DNA from: Mucilaginibacter auburnensis
GTDB lineage: Bacteria; Bacteroidota; Bacteroidia; Sphingobacteriales; Sphingobacteriaceae
Length of the DNA stretch: 64,000 nucleotides
Assembly (NCBI RefSeq): GCF_002797815.1
Contig: NZ_PGFJ01000001.1
Coordinates: forward strand, 310,001 to 374,000
Direction of reading: 5' to 3'
Each line of letters opens with the position of its first letter. Within the stretch, counting starts at the first letter, position 1. Below, piece after piece: positions 36,123-45,267 of the stretch. A model generated the notes under the pieces. The model saw only the letters and a program-made list of their open reading frames with translations. It was not told the origin of the DNA and did not search any database. Made by a program: the position numbers and the translations under genes.

Positions 36123-36923
36123 ATGAAGAACACCGGTTTAAAGTACTTTTTGGCTGTTACGTTTATTTCGGTAAGCATAGTTTCAAGCGCGCAAAATAAG
36201 TTTAAAAAGGGTGAAGACTATCAGCGCGAAGTGCTTGTACGGTCTAATTGTGTGTTACAGCGCGGCGCTCAAACACTGCACGTAAGTTCAGCATCAACAC
36301 TCGTCAGATCCTATAAAGTTACCGATGCTAACCTACTGGGTGCTGTCCTGGCCGTATCAACAATAAAACTGGTTGATACGATAAATGCGATGGATCAATC
36401 TTTTATCTATTCTTCCGCAAAACAAGCCGACCCCAGCTCTATGATACAGTTGGGCTTGCAGAACCTGGCGAAAGCCACCCTTCAACTTAATGTTGACAAC
36501 AAAGGAGAGATCAAAGTTACCCGACCTCCGGTTAAGCTGAATGATACCCTGGTTTCTTTTTCCGGTATTCAGGCAGAGTATTTCAAGGCAGGTACGGTAG
36601 TACCTTTTTTAACAAGTTTTACGCCTAATGTTAATTTGAAAAAGGGTTACACATGGCAAGACAAAACACCTAAAGCACAAACAACCTTCACCGTATATGC
36701 GCTCACCCCACGAACAATCACTATTACCTATAAGGCTTCTAAGCTGGGCGAATCACTTAACACCCGCGAAAACGGCACTATAGTAATAGATAACAATACC
36801 GGCTTAATTATAAAACGCTATGCGCAAAGCGTTTCAACCGGTTACGAAATGGTTAACGGGGTAGTTTACACCGCAACCCGCCGCACAGCCATTACAGAAA
36901 CATGTGTTAAAAAAGGGGAATAG
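36123..36923 (+). CDS. exported protein of unknown function, DUF6263-like
   Basis: 266 residues with a signal peptide (MKNTGLKYFLAVTFISVSIVSSAQ). The mature part is a beta-rich protein: FKKGEDYQREVLVRSNCVLQRG, GTVVPFLTSFTPNVNLKKGYTWQD, and TITYKASKLGES ... GTIVIDNNTGLIIKRY. This layout (lipoprotein-like beta domain with a 'strand-GxW-D' motif and a C-terminal 'NNTGLI' turn) resembles the DUF6263 group, but I am not certain. Third gene of the exported-protein operon, 16 bp after the proline-rich gene. Confidence 0.7.
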   Translation: MKNTGLKYFLAVTFISVSIVSSAQNKFKKGEDYQREVLVRSNCVLQRGAQTLHVSSASTLVRSYKVTDANLLGAVLAVSTIKLVDTINAMDQSFIYSSAKQADPSSMIQLGLQNLAKATLQLNVDNKGEIKVTRPPVKLNDTLVSFSGIQAEYFKAGTVVPFLTSFTPNVNLKKGYTWQDKTPKAQTTFTVYALTPRTITITYKASKLGESLNTRENGTIVIDNNTGLIIKRYAQSVSTGYEMVNGVVYTATRRTAITETCVKKGE

Positions 36924-36928
36924 TGTGT

Positions 36929-37603
36929 ATGAACGGTAAAACAGCGTTGATCATTATTGAGCGAAGCAACGCCAGGGAAGACTATGAATTAATTTTAAAG
37001 ATAACATCAGAGCTGACCGGTCTATTTGACCATATCTTTTCATTAAATGTAGGCCTGCCAAATCATGAGGTTTTGCTTTTTGACAACTTAAGCAGGCGAA
37101 GTAAATTGTTTTTTTTACTGCGCAGACCGCTAGCCTGGCCCAGTTATATTAAAGGAATAGGGAAAAGTGAATTCGACAAAAGGTGCATACAACTTATACG
37201 GCAGGTAAAACTTCTTCAGAAAAAGGGCTTTAAAATTATATTATTGGGCCGATCTGCCGGCGCCAGAATTGCAACCATGCTGGCCGACCAACTGTGTATA
37301 GAAAAAGTTATATGCATGGGCTATCCTTTTAAAAACCCCCACCAGCCCGACGAGCCAATAAGGTATATGCATCTAAAAGAACTGCAAACACCAACCCTGA
37401 TCCTTCAGGGAATAAACGATGTTTACGGCGGGCTTGGTGTTCACCACAACTACTCGCTATCAAATACTATAAAACTTGACTATGTAAACACCAACCACAA
37501 TTTTAATCTGAATCAAAAGGAAATGGAAAAAGTTGTATTGCATATAGTTTCCTTTGTTGCAGATAAAATAGATTTAAAAAAAGAGGCATCTGTATTTGTC
37601 TGA
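36929..37603 (+). CDS. alpha/beta-hydrolase-fold protein, KANL3/Tex30-like
   Basis: 224 residues from the ATG at 36929; a GTG at 36923 overlaps the previous stop, but a good ribosome site (AAAGGGGA) precedes the ATG. The nucleophile elbow is GRSAGA with S109, the acid is D164 (QGINDVYGG), and the base is H190 (NTNHNF), in the usual order for the fold. The LLGRSAGARIATMLA and PTLILQGIND segments resemble the KANL3/Tex30 branch, whose substrates are mostly unknown. No signal peptide, so cytoplasmic, unlike the three exported proteins before it. The stop codon lies inside a terminator hairpin. Confidence 0.82.
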   Translation: MNGKTALIIIERSNAREDYELILKITSELTGLFDHIFSLNVGLPNHEVLLFDNLSRRSKLFFLLRRPLAWPSYIKGIGKSEFDKRCIQLIRQVKLLQKKGFKIILLGRSAGARIATMLADQLCIEKVICMGYPFKNPHQPDEPIRYMHLKELQTPTLILQGINDVYGGLGVHHNYSLSNTIKLDYVNTNHNFNLNQKEMEKVVLHIVSFVADKIDLKKEASVFV

Positions 37604-37614
37604 CAGATGCCTCT
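37582..37614. terminator. two-way terminator spanning the hydrolase stop codon
   Basis: AGAGGCATCTGT (37582-37593) pairs perfectly with ACAGATGCCTCT (37603-37614). The stop TGA at 37601-37603 ends the loop. A-run before and T-rich tail after allow use by both this operon and the convergent M1 peptidase gene. Confidence 0.85.
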
Positions 37615-37635
37615 CCTTAATTATAGCTTGTTTGC

Positions 37636-40122
37636 TTATTTAGCGTTTATAGCTTTAATTGCTGCATCAGCTGCTGTTACTGATGCTGTATCATTTTTCT
37701 GCGTACGAGCCGCTTTTACGCCTTCTATTACAGTTACAATGTTGGGGCCTATTTGAGCTTTGTACTGTAAGCCAAACTCTTTAAGCGCCTCAATAGCTTC
37801 CTGTGCGTAAGCTGAACTGTTTAACTTACCCGCCATTGTGCCTATTGATTTGGCCAGATTATATTTAACCTGCGCGCCTGCCTCTTTGTATTGCTCGTAA
37901 ACAAACGGCCACTCGGCATCGCTGCCGTTCAAAGCATAAATATTTAAAATGGCTGCAGTAAGCGCCCCTTTGTTATCTTTTTCAAAGCCTTTGGCTAACT
38001 GAAATGCTTGTGGGCTATCCAATTGGTTAATTGCGCTTAACGCAGAACCTTGCACAGCGTATGATTCGCTTTTTAGTGCATCTTTAAACAGGTTCATCAT
38101 GCCTGCTGCCTTTAGGCGACCTAACACGCCTATTGCTGATGCACGCACAATTGTATTAGGGTCTGATTGTGCCAGCTCAACCAAAATTGGCTGCGCTGCA
38201 TTACGTACCTGGTCATTGGTCATGTTCAAGGCCGATATAGCGGTAGCGCGTAAACCATAATATTTATCTTTCAGTGCGGCAATTAAAATACCTTGTGCCT
38301 CTTTTTCACTCTGCGCCGCTGCTGCTGCCTGTATAGCCTCCAAACGGTCAAGGTATAATGGAGCATTAGCGTACTGGAAAGCAAACTCTGTTAATGATTT
38401 TGCGTCTTTCTTTTCGGCCAATAACACTTTATCGCCATCAACATTTACCAGATCAGGCTTTACTGCTGATGTAAAAGTTAAAGTATCGGCTTTACTGCGC
38501 ATCCAAACACTGTGACGTGTTTTTTTGCCACCGGCATAAATATCAATGGCCATTGGCAAAATAAAGGCATCGCCGGCTTGGGTTTGCGCTAAATAAACAG
38601 TTTGTGTTTTTGTAGCTGCATCCCATTTGTAGCTGATGTTTAATTGTGGATGTCCGGCTCCGTAATACCATTGGTTAAAGAACCAGTTCAGATCTAAACC
38701 GCTTGCTTCTTCTAAAGCTAAACGCAACTGATGTGCCTCACCGGCTTTGAAAGCATTGCTTTTCAGGTAAATATTTAAGCCTTTATAAAAAGCTTCATTA
38801 CCCAAGTAGTTACGTAGCATATATAAAATACGACCACCTTTTTGGTAGGTAACTACATCAAACACATCTTCCTTATCATCATAATAAAAACGTACCAGAT
38901 TTTTGGTTTTAGCATCAGGAGAACGAAGGTAGTTCATCATGTCCTGGTGAATGTGCGCTGCACCTTCGTCTTTACCGTATTTGTATTCGGCCCATAAGGT
39001 CTCGCTAAAATCAGCAAATGATTCATTTACGGTAAGATTACTCCAGCTTTCAGCGGTAACGTAATCACCAAACCACTGGTGGAATAACTCATGCGCTATA
39101 GTGCTTGGACCCTGACCGTAGTAAGTATCCATCAACTCACGTTTGGTGGCCTGTACGTAACTGCCGTGCAAGGTAGCCGTAGTGTTTTCCATTGCACCGC
39201 TCACATAATCGCGTACCACTATCTGTGCGTATTTGTTCCACGGATAATCAACACCTAATGTTTTTGAAAAGAACTCCATCATTTCAGGCGTTAAACCAAA
39301 AATATCTTTCGCATAAGGCGCGTATTTTGCCTCCAGGTAATAATCAACCGGTTTGTCGCGCCATTTGTCGCGGTAAATTTTAAAGTCGCCAACAGCCATC
39401 ATAAATAAATACGGTGAATGCGGCAGGTCCATTTTCCAGGTATCAGTACGGGTACCATCAGCATTGGCCTTTTGCGCAGTTAACTTACCGTTTGACAGCG
39501 TTACATACTTAGCAGGAACAGTCATGCTGATCTCTTCTGTAGTTTTTTGCGAACCGCTTTCAATGGTAGGGAACCATGCTGATGAACTTTCTGTCTCGCC
39601 CTGCGTCCAGATCTGCGTTGGTTTATCTTTTTCGGTACCGTCCGGGTTAATAAAGTACAGACCTTTAGCATCATTGATAGCCGCGCTGCCTTTTACTTTT
39701 AACTCGTTAGGCTTTGAAGTATAGTCAATGTAAATGGTATACTTTTCGTTGTTACGATACACCTTATCTAAGGTAATAGCCAGCGTAAGGCTATCATATT
39801 TGTATTTAAGGGGAATGTTTTTACCATCTTTTACTACAGCAAGGGCTTTAATATCCATGCCTTTAGCATCAAGCCTTAAAGTATCGGTTGGATAAAAATG
39901 CGGTTTTAAGGTTACCCACTCTTTACCATACATGTAACGCTTTTTGTAATCAAAGCGCACATCAAGTTTGGTGTGGATAAGATCATTAATGCGGGGATAA
40001 GTTGCGCGGTAAACTTTTGAAGCAGCCTCTTGTGGCGCGGCCTGCTGGGCAACGGCTGGTTGTAACAGCGCACCCGCAAGGAACATACCGGCTAATAAGC
40101 CGGGAACAATGTTTCTTTTCAT
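37636..40122 (-). CDS. M1 family aminopeptidase with C-terminal HEAT repeats
   Basis: 828 residues with a signal peptide (ending PAVAQ, 25). Substrate motif GAMEN (309-313); zinc ligands H344, H348 and E367 in HELFH-x18-E, catalytic E345. After the thermolysin-like domain (to about 530) the last about 270 residues are HEAT-like helical repeats (GLRATAISALNMTNDQVRNA; TIVRASAIGVLGRLKAAG; YAVQGSALSAINQLDSPQAF). It removes N-terminal residues from peptides in the periplasm or outside. It is convergent with the exported-protein operon. Confidence 0.95.
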   Translation of the reverse strand: MKRNIVPGLLAGMFLAGALLQPAVAQQAAPQEAASKVYRATYPRINDLIHTKLDVRFDYKKRYMYGKEWVTLKPHFYPTDTLRLDAKGMDIKALAVVKDGKNIPLKYKYDSLTLAITLDKVYRNNEKYTIYIDYTSKPNELKVKGSAAINDAKGLYFINPDGTEKDKPTQIWTQGETESSSAWFPTIESGSQKTTEEISMTVPAKYVTLSNGKLTAQKANADGTRTDTWKMDLPHSPYLFMMAVGDFKIYRDKWRDKPVDYYLEAKYAPYAKDIFGLTPEMMEFFSKTLGVDYPWNKYAQIVVRDYVSGAMENTTATLHGSYVQATKRELMDTYYGQGPSTIAHELFHQWFGDYVTAESWSNLTVNESFADFSETLWAEYKYGKDEGAAHIHQDMMNYLRSPDAKTKNLVRFYYDDKEDVFDVVTYQKGGRILYMLRNYLGNEAFYKGLNIYLKSNAFKAGEAHQLRLALEEASGLDLNWFFNQWYYGAGHPQLNISYKWDAATKTQTVYLAQTQAGDAFILPMAIDIYAGGKKTRHSVWMRSKADTLTFTSAVKPDLVNVDGDKVLLAEKKDAKSLTEFAFQYANAPLYLDRLEAIQAAAAAQSEKEAQGILIAALKDKYYGLRATAISALNMTNDQVRNAAQPILVELAQSDPNTIVRASAIGVLGRLKAAGMMNLFKDALKSESYAVQGSALSAINQLDSPQAFQLAKGFEKDNKGALTAAILNIYALNGSDAEWPFVYEQYKEAGAQVKYNLAKSIGTMAGKLNSSAYAQEAIEALKEFGLQYKAQIGPNIVTVIEGVKAARTQKNDTASVTAADAAIKAINAK

Positions 40123-40231
40123 GTATTAATTGATCAGTTAATGAGCGAATTAACGATTTTTTTTGTTAAATATTCAATCAATAAGACGCTCAAATAATAA
40201 AAATGTTACAGAGGTAGCTAATTGTATGCAG

Positions 40232-40268
40232 AACAAAAAAACCGGCATGAAACTCATACCGGTTTTTC
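40232..40268 (-). terminator. terminator of the bacilliredoxin gene
   Basis: AAAAACCGG and CCGGTTTTT arms with about a 13-nt loop. On the minus strand it follows the stop at 40286 and ends CCGGTTTTTTTG. Confidence 0.85.
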
Positions 40269-40285
40269 TTATTATTTAATGCTGA

Positions 40286-40699
40286 TTAGCAGTACTCGTC
40301 AAACGCATTGATCAGGTTGTCTGCTATCATTTGCGCAGGGCGACCTTCAATTTGGTGGCGCTCAATAATGTGAACCAGCTTGCCATCTTTAAACAAAGCC
40401 ATTGCCGGCGACGATGGCGGATAAGGCAGCATATAATTACGCGCTTTATCAACAGCCTCTTTCTCCATACCTGCAAAAACGGTTACCAGCTTGTTAGGAT
40501 GTTTTGCATTTTGACTTGCAATACGTGCAGCGGGGCGTGCATTAGCGGCAGCGCATCCGCAAACAGAATTAACCACAACAAACACGGTGCCTTCGCTTTC
40601 AATAGCATTGGTTACCGCCTGGGCATCCTTTAATTCTTCAAAACCAACTTTGGTCAGCTCTTCCCGCATAGGGGCTACCAAATATTCCGGGTACATCAT
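40286..40699 (-). CDS. BrxA/BrxB-type bacilliredoxin
   Basis: 137 residues, full length for the YphP/YqiW (DUF1094) family. The thioredoxin-fold active site is C47-G48-C49 in VVVNSVCGCAAANARPA, the family signature, and SPAMALFKDGKLVHIIERHQIEGR is typical of the C-terminal half. Bacilliredoxins remove bacillithiol from proteins or act as thiol-disulfide oxidoreductases. Whether this organism makes bacillithiol cannot be seen in the window. It has its own terminator and an unlinked neighbour (carB). Confidence 0.93.
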   Translation of the reverse strand: MMYPEYLVAPMREELTKVGFEELKDAQAVTNAIESEGTVFVVVNSVCGCAAANARPAARIASQNAKHPNKLVTVFAGMEKEAVDKARNYMLPYPPSSPAMALFKDGKLVHIIERHQIEGRPAQMIADNLINAFDEYC

Positions 40700-40788
40700 A
40701 TCTCTTTTTAAAAAATTTCTACAAAATTAAACAAATGGCAAACAGGGTGAGCTAACTCGGTGAATATTAACACCCTGCTGACAAATCA

Positions 40789-43605
40789 CTACTTGCTCAG
40801 GTACATTGACTTCTCTTTGTACAAGTGCCTGAAGTAAGGGTCCTGCAGGTTAGGAATAAAGCGTATAGCCTCACCTGTAGATTTCATTTCCGGGCCCAGT
40901 TGTTTTTCTACCTCAGGGAACTTATCAAAAGAGAACACAGGTTCCTTAATAGCGTAACCCCATAATTTGCGCTCAATGGTGAAGTCTTTCAGTTTGTTTA
41001 CTCCCAGCATAACTTTAGCAGCAATGTTAATGTATGGCACGTCATAAGCTTTAGCGATAAAAGGCACCGTACGTGATGCACGCGGATTAGCCTCTATCAC
41101 ATACACATTATCATTTTTGATAGCGAACTGAATGTTCAGCAAACCGCTAACATTAAGTGCTTTCGCGATTTTCTCTGTGTACTCTTCCATCTTTTTGATC
41201 ACTTCTTCTTTCAGATCAAACGGAGGTAATACGGAGTACGAGTCGCCAGAGTGAACACCGGCCGGCTCAATGTGCTCCATTAAACCAATGATGTGCACAT
41301 CCTCGCCATCGCAAATTGAATCTGATTCCGCCTCTCCTGCTCTATCCAGGAAGTGGTCGATCAATACACGATTGCCCGGCAGGTTTTTCAACAGGCTAAC
41401 AACCGCTTTTTCCAACTCTTCGTCGTTGATAACAATGCTCATGCCCTGGCCGCCTAATACGTAGCTCGGGCGCACCAGTACCGGGTAACCAACCTGATGT
41501 GCAACCTCCAAAGCTTCTTCAGCGCTTTCGGCAACACCATATTTTGGATATGGAATTTCTAATTCTTTCAACAGGTCTGAGAAACGGCCCCGGTCCTCGG
41601 CAATATCCATATCTGGGAACGATGTACCAATGATGCGAATGCCATGCTCATGCATTTTCTCAGCCATTTTCAACGCAGTTTGACCACCCAGCTGAACAAT
41701 CACACCGTAAGGCTGCTCCAGGTCAATGATCTCGCGCACATGCTCCCAGAACACCGGCTCAAAGTACAGCTTATCAGCCATGTTAAAGTCGGTTGATACG
41801 GTCTCGGGGTTACAGTTGATCATGATAGCCTCGAAGCCTGATTCTTTAGCGGCCAACAAACCGTGTACGCAGCTGTAATCAAACTCTATACCCTGACCAA
41901 TACGGTTTGGACCAGAGCCTAATACAATGATCTTTTTCTTATCGGACACTACCGACTCGTTCTCACCTTCGTAAGTTGAGTAGTAGTAAGGTGTTTTAGC
42001 CGGGAACTCGGCAGCGCAGGTATCAACCATTTTGTACACGCGACGGATGCCCAACTCCTTACGGCGCTGGTAAACCTGCTCCTCGGTAGTGTTGGTTAAT
42101 ATATAAGCGATCTGCTGATCTGAAAATCCTTTTTGTTTAAGGGTATATAGGAAGTCTTGCGGGATGTTGTTTAATGAGTAGCGGCGCAACTCATTCTCTA
42201 ATGTTACCACTTCCATGATCTGGTTCAGGAACCAGCGGTCTATCTTAGTAGCTTTACGTACCGACTCAATTGGCACACCCAGGCTCAGGGCATCGTAGAT
42301 ATGGAATAGTCTGTCCCAGCTTGGGTTTTCCAGACTGTGCATAATTTCTTCCAGGTTGCGGCTTTGACGGCCATCAGCACCTAAACCGGCACGACCGATC
42401 TCCAAGCTCTGACAAGCTTTTTGCAAGGCCTCAATAAAGCTGCGGCCTATGCCCATTACCTCACCTACCGATTTCATTTGCAGACCTAACTGACGGTTAG
42501 CGCCTTTAAATTTATCAAAGTTCCAGCGTGGTATTTTAACAATTACGTAGTCAAGCGTTGGCTCAAAGTAAGCCGATGTTGTTTTGGTGATCTGATTTTC
42601 TATTTCGTCAAGGTTGTAACCTATGGCCAGTTTGGCTGCAATTTTAGCGATAGGATAACCTGTAGCTTTCGATGCCAAAGCTGATGAGCGCGATACCCTT
42701 GGGTTGATCTCGATAGCGATGATCTCCTCATTAGCCGGGTTAACCGAGAACTGCACGTTACAGCCACCCGCGAAGTTACCAATGGCACGCATCATTTTGA
42801 TGGCCTGGTTACGCATTTCCTGGTAGCAGCGGTCGCTTAGGGTCATGGCCGGGGCCACGGTTATCGAGTCGCCGGTGTGGATGCCCATCGGGTCAAAGTT
42901 TTCGATAGAGCAGATAATGATCACGTTGTCGTTACCATCGCGCAGCAACTCTAACTCATACTCTTTCCAGCCCAATACCGCTTGCTCCACCAAAACCTCA
43001 TGGGTTGGCGATGCCTGTAAACCACGGCTCAAAGCCTGGTCAAAATCTTCTTTTTTATGCACAAAGCCTGCGCCTTTACCACCCAGCGTGTAGCTTGGGC
43101 GAATAACCAGCGGGAAACCAATTTCCTGCGCGGCTTCTTTACCTTCTAAAAATGAGTTGGCAATTTTTGATTTAGCCACACCCACACCAATATCAACCAT
43201 CAGTTGGCGGAAAGCCTCGCGGTTCTCGGTTTTCTCGATGGCTGCCAGGTCAACACCTACAATTTTGGTATTGTATTTTTCCCAGATGCCTCGCTCGGCG
43301 CAGGCAATACACAGGTTAAGCGCGGTTTGGCCACCCATGGTAGGCAGTACCGCGTCAATTTGCTGTTCCTGTAAAACCTTTTCAATGCTTTCCGGCTCAA
43401 GCGGCAGCAGGTAAACATGGTCGGCAATAACCTTATCGGTCATGATGGTAGCCGGGTTGCTATTGATGATAGAAACCTTGATACCTTCGTCTTTTAGCGA
43501 TAACGCGGCTTGCGAACCGGCGTAATCAAACTCGCAGGCCTGACCAATAATAATAGGACCCGAACCGATAATGAGGATTGATTTAATGGAGTTGTCTTTT
43601 GGCAT
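40789..43605 (-). CDS. carB: carbamoyl-phosphate synthase large subunit, lacking the allosteric domain
   Basis: 938 residues. Two homologous ATP-grasp halves are present: N-terminal carboxyphosphate synthetic half (ILIIGSGPIIIGQACEFDYA; SYTLGGKGAGFV; EINPRVSRSSALASKATGYP) and C-terminal carbamoyl-phosphate half (VLGSGPNRIGQGIEFDYSC; SYVLGGQGMSIV; EANPRASRTVPFIAKAYDVP), with an oligomerisation domain between. E. coli CarB has about 1,073 residues; the missing part corresponds to the C-terminal MGS-like regulatory domain that binds UMP, IMP and ornithine. The protein ends cleanly (KEKSMYLSK), so this looks like a genuine short form. It provides carbamoyl phosphate for arginine and pyrimidines. 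carA is not adjacent. A promoter and leader hairpin precede it. Confidence 0.96.
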   Translation of the reverse strand: MPKDNSIKSILIIGSGPIIIGQACEFDYAGSQAALSLKDEGIKVSIINSNPATIMTDKVIADHVYLLPLEPESIEKVLQEQQIDAVLPTMGGQTALNLCIACAERGIWEKYNTKIVGVDLAAIEKTENREAFRQLMVDIGVGVAKSKIANSFLEGKEAAQEIGFPLVIRPSYTLGGKGAGFVHKKEDFDQALSRGLQASPTHEVLVEQAVLGWKEYELELLRDGNDNVIIICSIENFDPMGIHTGDSITVAPAMTLSDRCYQEMRNQAIKMMRAIGNFAGGCNVQFSVNPANEEIIAIEINPRVSRSSALASKATGYPIAKIAAKLAIGYNLDEIENQITKTTSAYFEPTLDYVIVKIPRWNFDKFKGANRQLGLQMKSVGEVMGIGRSFIEALQKACQSLEIGRAGLGADGRQSRNLEEIMHSLENPSWDRLFHIYDALSLGVPIESVRKATKIDRWFLNQIMEVVTLENELRRYSLNNIPQDFLYTLKQKGFSDQQIAYILTNTTEEQVYQRRKELGIRRVYKMVDTCAAEFPAKTPYYYSTYEGENESVVSDKKKIIVLGSGPNRIGQGIEFDYSCVHGLLAAKESGFEAIMINCNPETVSTDFNMADKLYFEPVFWEHVREIIDLEQPYGVIVQLGGQTALKMAEKMHEHGIRIIGTSFPDMDIAEDRGRFSDLLKELEIPYPKYGVAESAEEALEVAHQVGYPVLVRPSYVLGGQGMSIVINDEELEKAVVSLLKNLPGNRVLIDHFLDRAGEAESDSICDGEDVHIIGLMEHIEPAGVHSGDSYSVLPPFDLKEEVIKKMEEYTEKIAKALNVSGLLNIQFAIKNDNVYVIEANPRASRTVPFIAKAYDVPYINIAAKVMLGVNKLKDFTIERKLWGYAIKEPVFSFDKFPEVEKQLGPEMKSTGEAIRFIPNLQDPYFRHLYKEKSMYLSK

Positions 43606-43681
43606 AGTCTTTTTTTGTGGCTATGGCTGATGGATTTGACCACCAACTATTAACTGATTCTATGCGCCGAGGCAGGATTTT

Positions 43682-43699
43682 CCCGACTACAGCGTCGGG
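43682..43699. other. leader hairpin at the carB transcript start
   Basis: CCCGAC and GTCGGG (6-bp stem, 6-nt loop) begin within a few bases of the predicted transcript start. The carB leader would therefore open with a stem-loop. It may stabilise the mRNA or be a member of a dispersed short repeat. Confidence 0.5.
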
Positions 43700-43702
43700 A
43701 TG

Positions 43703-43731
43703 CAAAGATAGAAAAAATGAGGTATTGCAAA
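43703..43731 (-). promoter_or_regulatory. carB promoter
   Basis: On the minus strand TTTG (43731-43728), 17 bp, then TATCTTTG (43710-43703). Both elements and the spacing fit the Bacteroidota housekeeping consensus TTTG-N17-23-TAnnTTTG. The leader would be about 90 nt. Confidence 0.75.
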
Positions 43732-44068
43732 TTTATATTTTCACATTAATATAAACAGTTGTGGAGTAGGTGCGCCGGCGTGCGTTTGTTTCACAAAAAT
43801 AGATGTAATAGCTGTAACGCCTGTAACAGGTTTAGTGGGTAATAAGTTCTATTTCAAACAGGTAGGAAAACGACCTGTAACAGCATGCAACAACTTTTAC
43901 GTCAGGAATTTTAGCTGTAGAATTTGATTAAATAATTTATTTACAATTAATTGTAAAACCTGCGTTTTGCGCGTGTCTTGTGTAACAAACTTTCGTTAGT
44001 CCTAAGCAGAGTTTAGATATTCCTCCCTCGGGAGGGCAGGGAGGGGTTAGCCCCTTTTGCTCCAACTA

Positions 44069-45034
44069 TTAATCATACCAAAACTTGTTCTTCCACTCCA
44101 CCTGTTGCTGCGGGGTTAAAAAGGTCCAGGCTACAATACGGCTTGTTTTTTGGCCATGCGTCATGGTGATGGTGCGTACATCCAGTGCGTTTACTTGCTT
44201 CAACAACTTATAAATAACCGGCAACGTATCTTTTTTTGATACCAACGTACTGAACCATAGTATCTGTTGCCCCACTACGGTGCTTTGCTCCACCATGCGG
44301 CGGATAAAGCCCGCCTCGCCGCCATAGCACCACAGCTCGTTTTTTTGTCCGCCGAAGTTGAGGGCCGAGGCCTGTTTGTCAAAGCCCAGCTTTTTCCATT
44401 TGGTAGCGGTTGAGATCTGCGCTTCCTGTAACGACGCGTGGAACGGCGGGTTACACATGCTGATGTCGAAACCCTCGGTCCGTTTAACCATGCCGGCAAA
44501 TATGTGCGACTTGTTGTTCTGCAGCCTGAACTCCATCTTATCCTTAAACCCGGGGTTCATGGCCGCAATGTTCTCTGCCGAACTGATAGCCACCGGGTCA
44601 ATATCTGTACCCACAAACTCCCAGTTGTACACCTTGCTGCCAATTAGCGGATAAATACAGTTGGCGCCCATGCCAATATCCAGCACCTGTATCTTATTGC
44701 CGGTGGGCACCTCGCCGCCGTTCAGTTCGGCCAGTAAGTCGGCAACGTAGTGGATATAATCGGCGCGGCCGGGTATGGGCGGGCACAGGTAACCTTCTGG
44801 AATATCCCAATGGTTAACCCCGTAATATTGTTTCAGCAGCGCCTTGTTTAAAGCTTTAACCGCTTCGGGGTTGCTAAAATCAATGGCTTCATCGCCGTAG
44901 GGGTTTACCGATACAAACTTTTTTAAAGCCGGACTGCCCTTGCACAGTTGCTTAAAATCATACCCCGCACGGTGAACATTGCGTGGATGCAGATTTTCTT
45001 TCTCGGTGATTTTTTTTCCTGGCGCTGAAGACAT
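44069..45034 (-). CDS. rlmF: 23S rRNA (adenine-1618-N6)-methyltransferase
   Basis: 321 residues from the ATG at 45034; the frame stays open to an ATG at 45136, but the extra 34 codons cover a GACCTTTG promoter-like element and have no family counterpart. Family signatures: NLHPRNVHRAGYDFKQLCK near the start, SAM site VLDIGMGANCIYPLIG, and motif IV MCNPPFHAS. It methylates A1618 of 23S rRNA. E. coli RlmF is about 308 residues, so the length fits. It stands alone next to the NACHT island. Confidence 0.94.
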   Translation of the reverse strand: MSSAPGKKITEKENLHPRNVHRAGYDFKQLCKGSPALKKFVSVNPYGDEAIDFSNPEAVKALNKALLKQYYGVNHWDIPEGYLCPPIPGRADYIHYVADLLAELNGGEVPTGNKIQVLDIGMGANCIYPLIGSKVYNWEFVGTDIDPVAISSAENIAAMNPGFKDKMEFRLQNNKSHIFAGMVKRTEGFDISMCNPPFHASLQEAQISTATKWKKLGFDKQASALNFGGQKNELWCYGGEAGFIRRMVEQSTVVGQQILWFSTLVSKKDTLPVIYKLLKQVNALDVRTITMTHGQKTSRIVAWTFLTPQQQVEWKNKFWYD

Positions 45035-45267
45035 GCTTTTTATTATTCTGCAAAGGTCGGGATTTTGGGGGAGAAAAGGGAACGTGGTGGTTAAGCACAA
45101 TACTGAATAAAGCGATATTAATACACCGTCTCGCATTTGGGCTAATTCAACTAACGCATGATATACTTGATAGTAGACTGAAGCACTCTAAATCAGAAGC
45201 ATCATTTAAAAAAATGATTCAGAAAATTTGTATTTAAATAATACTTTAGCAAATAAAACCTATCATA

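Larger units (their letters stand above)
43606..44068. other. 463-bp intergenic region upstream of carB
   Basis: Contains the carB promoter and leader hairpin near 43.7 kb, short palindromes of the type CCTGTAACAGG (about 43.82 kb) and CAGGT-N9-ACCTG (about 43.86 kb), and a CCTCCC-TC-GGGAGG palindrome near 44.03 kb close to the rlmF stop. No coding frame was supported. Confidence 0.5.

Noticed and set aside
45034..45136. N-terminal extension of rlmF
   Set aside because: It covers a promoter-like element and has no counterpart in the family; the ATG at 45034 gives the expected length.
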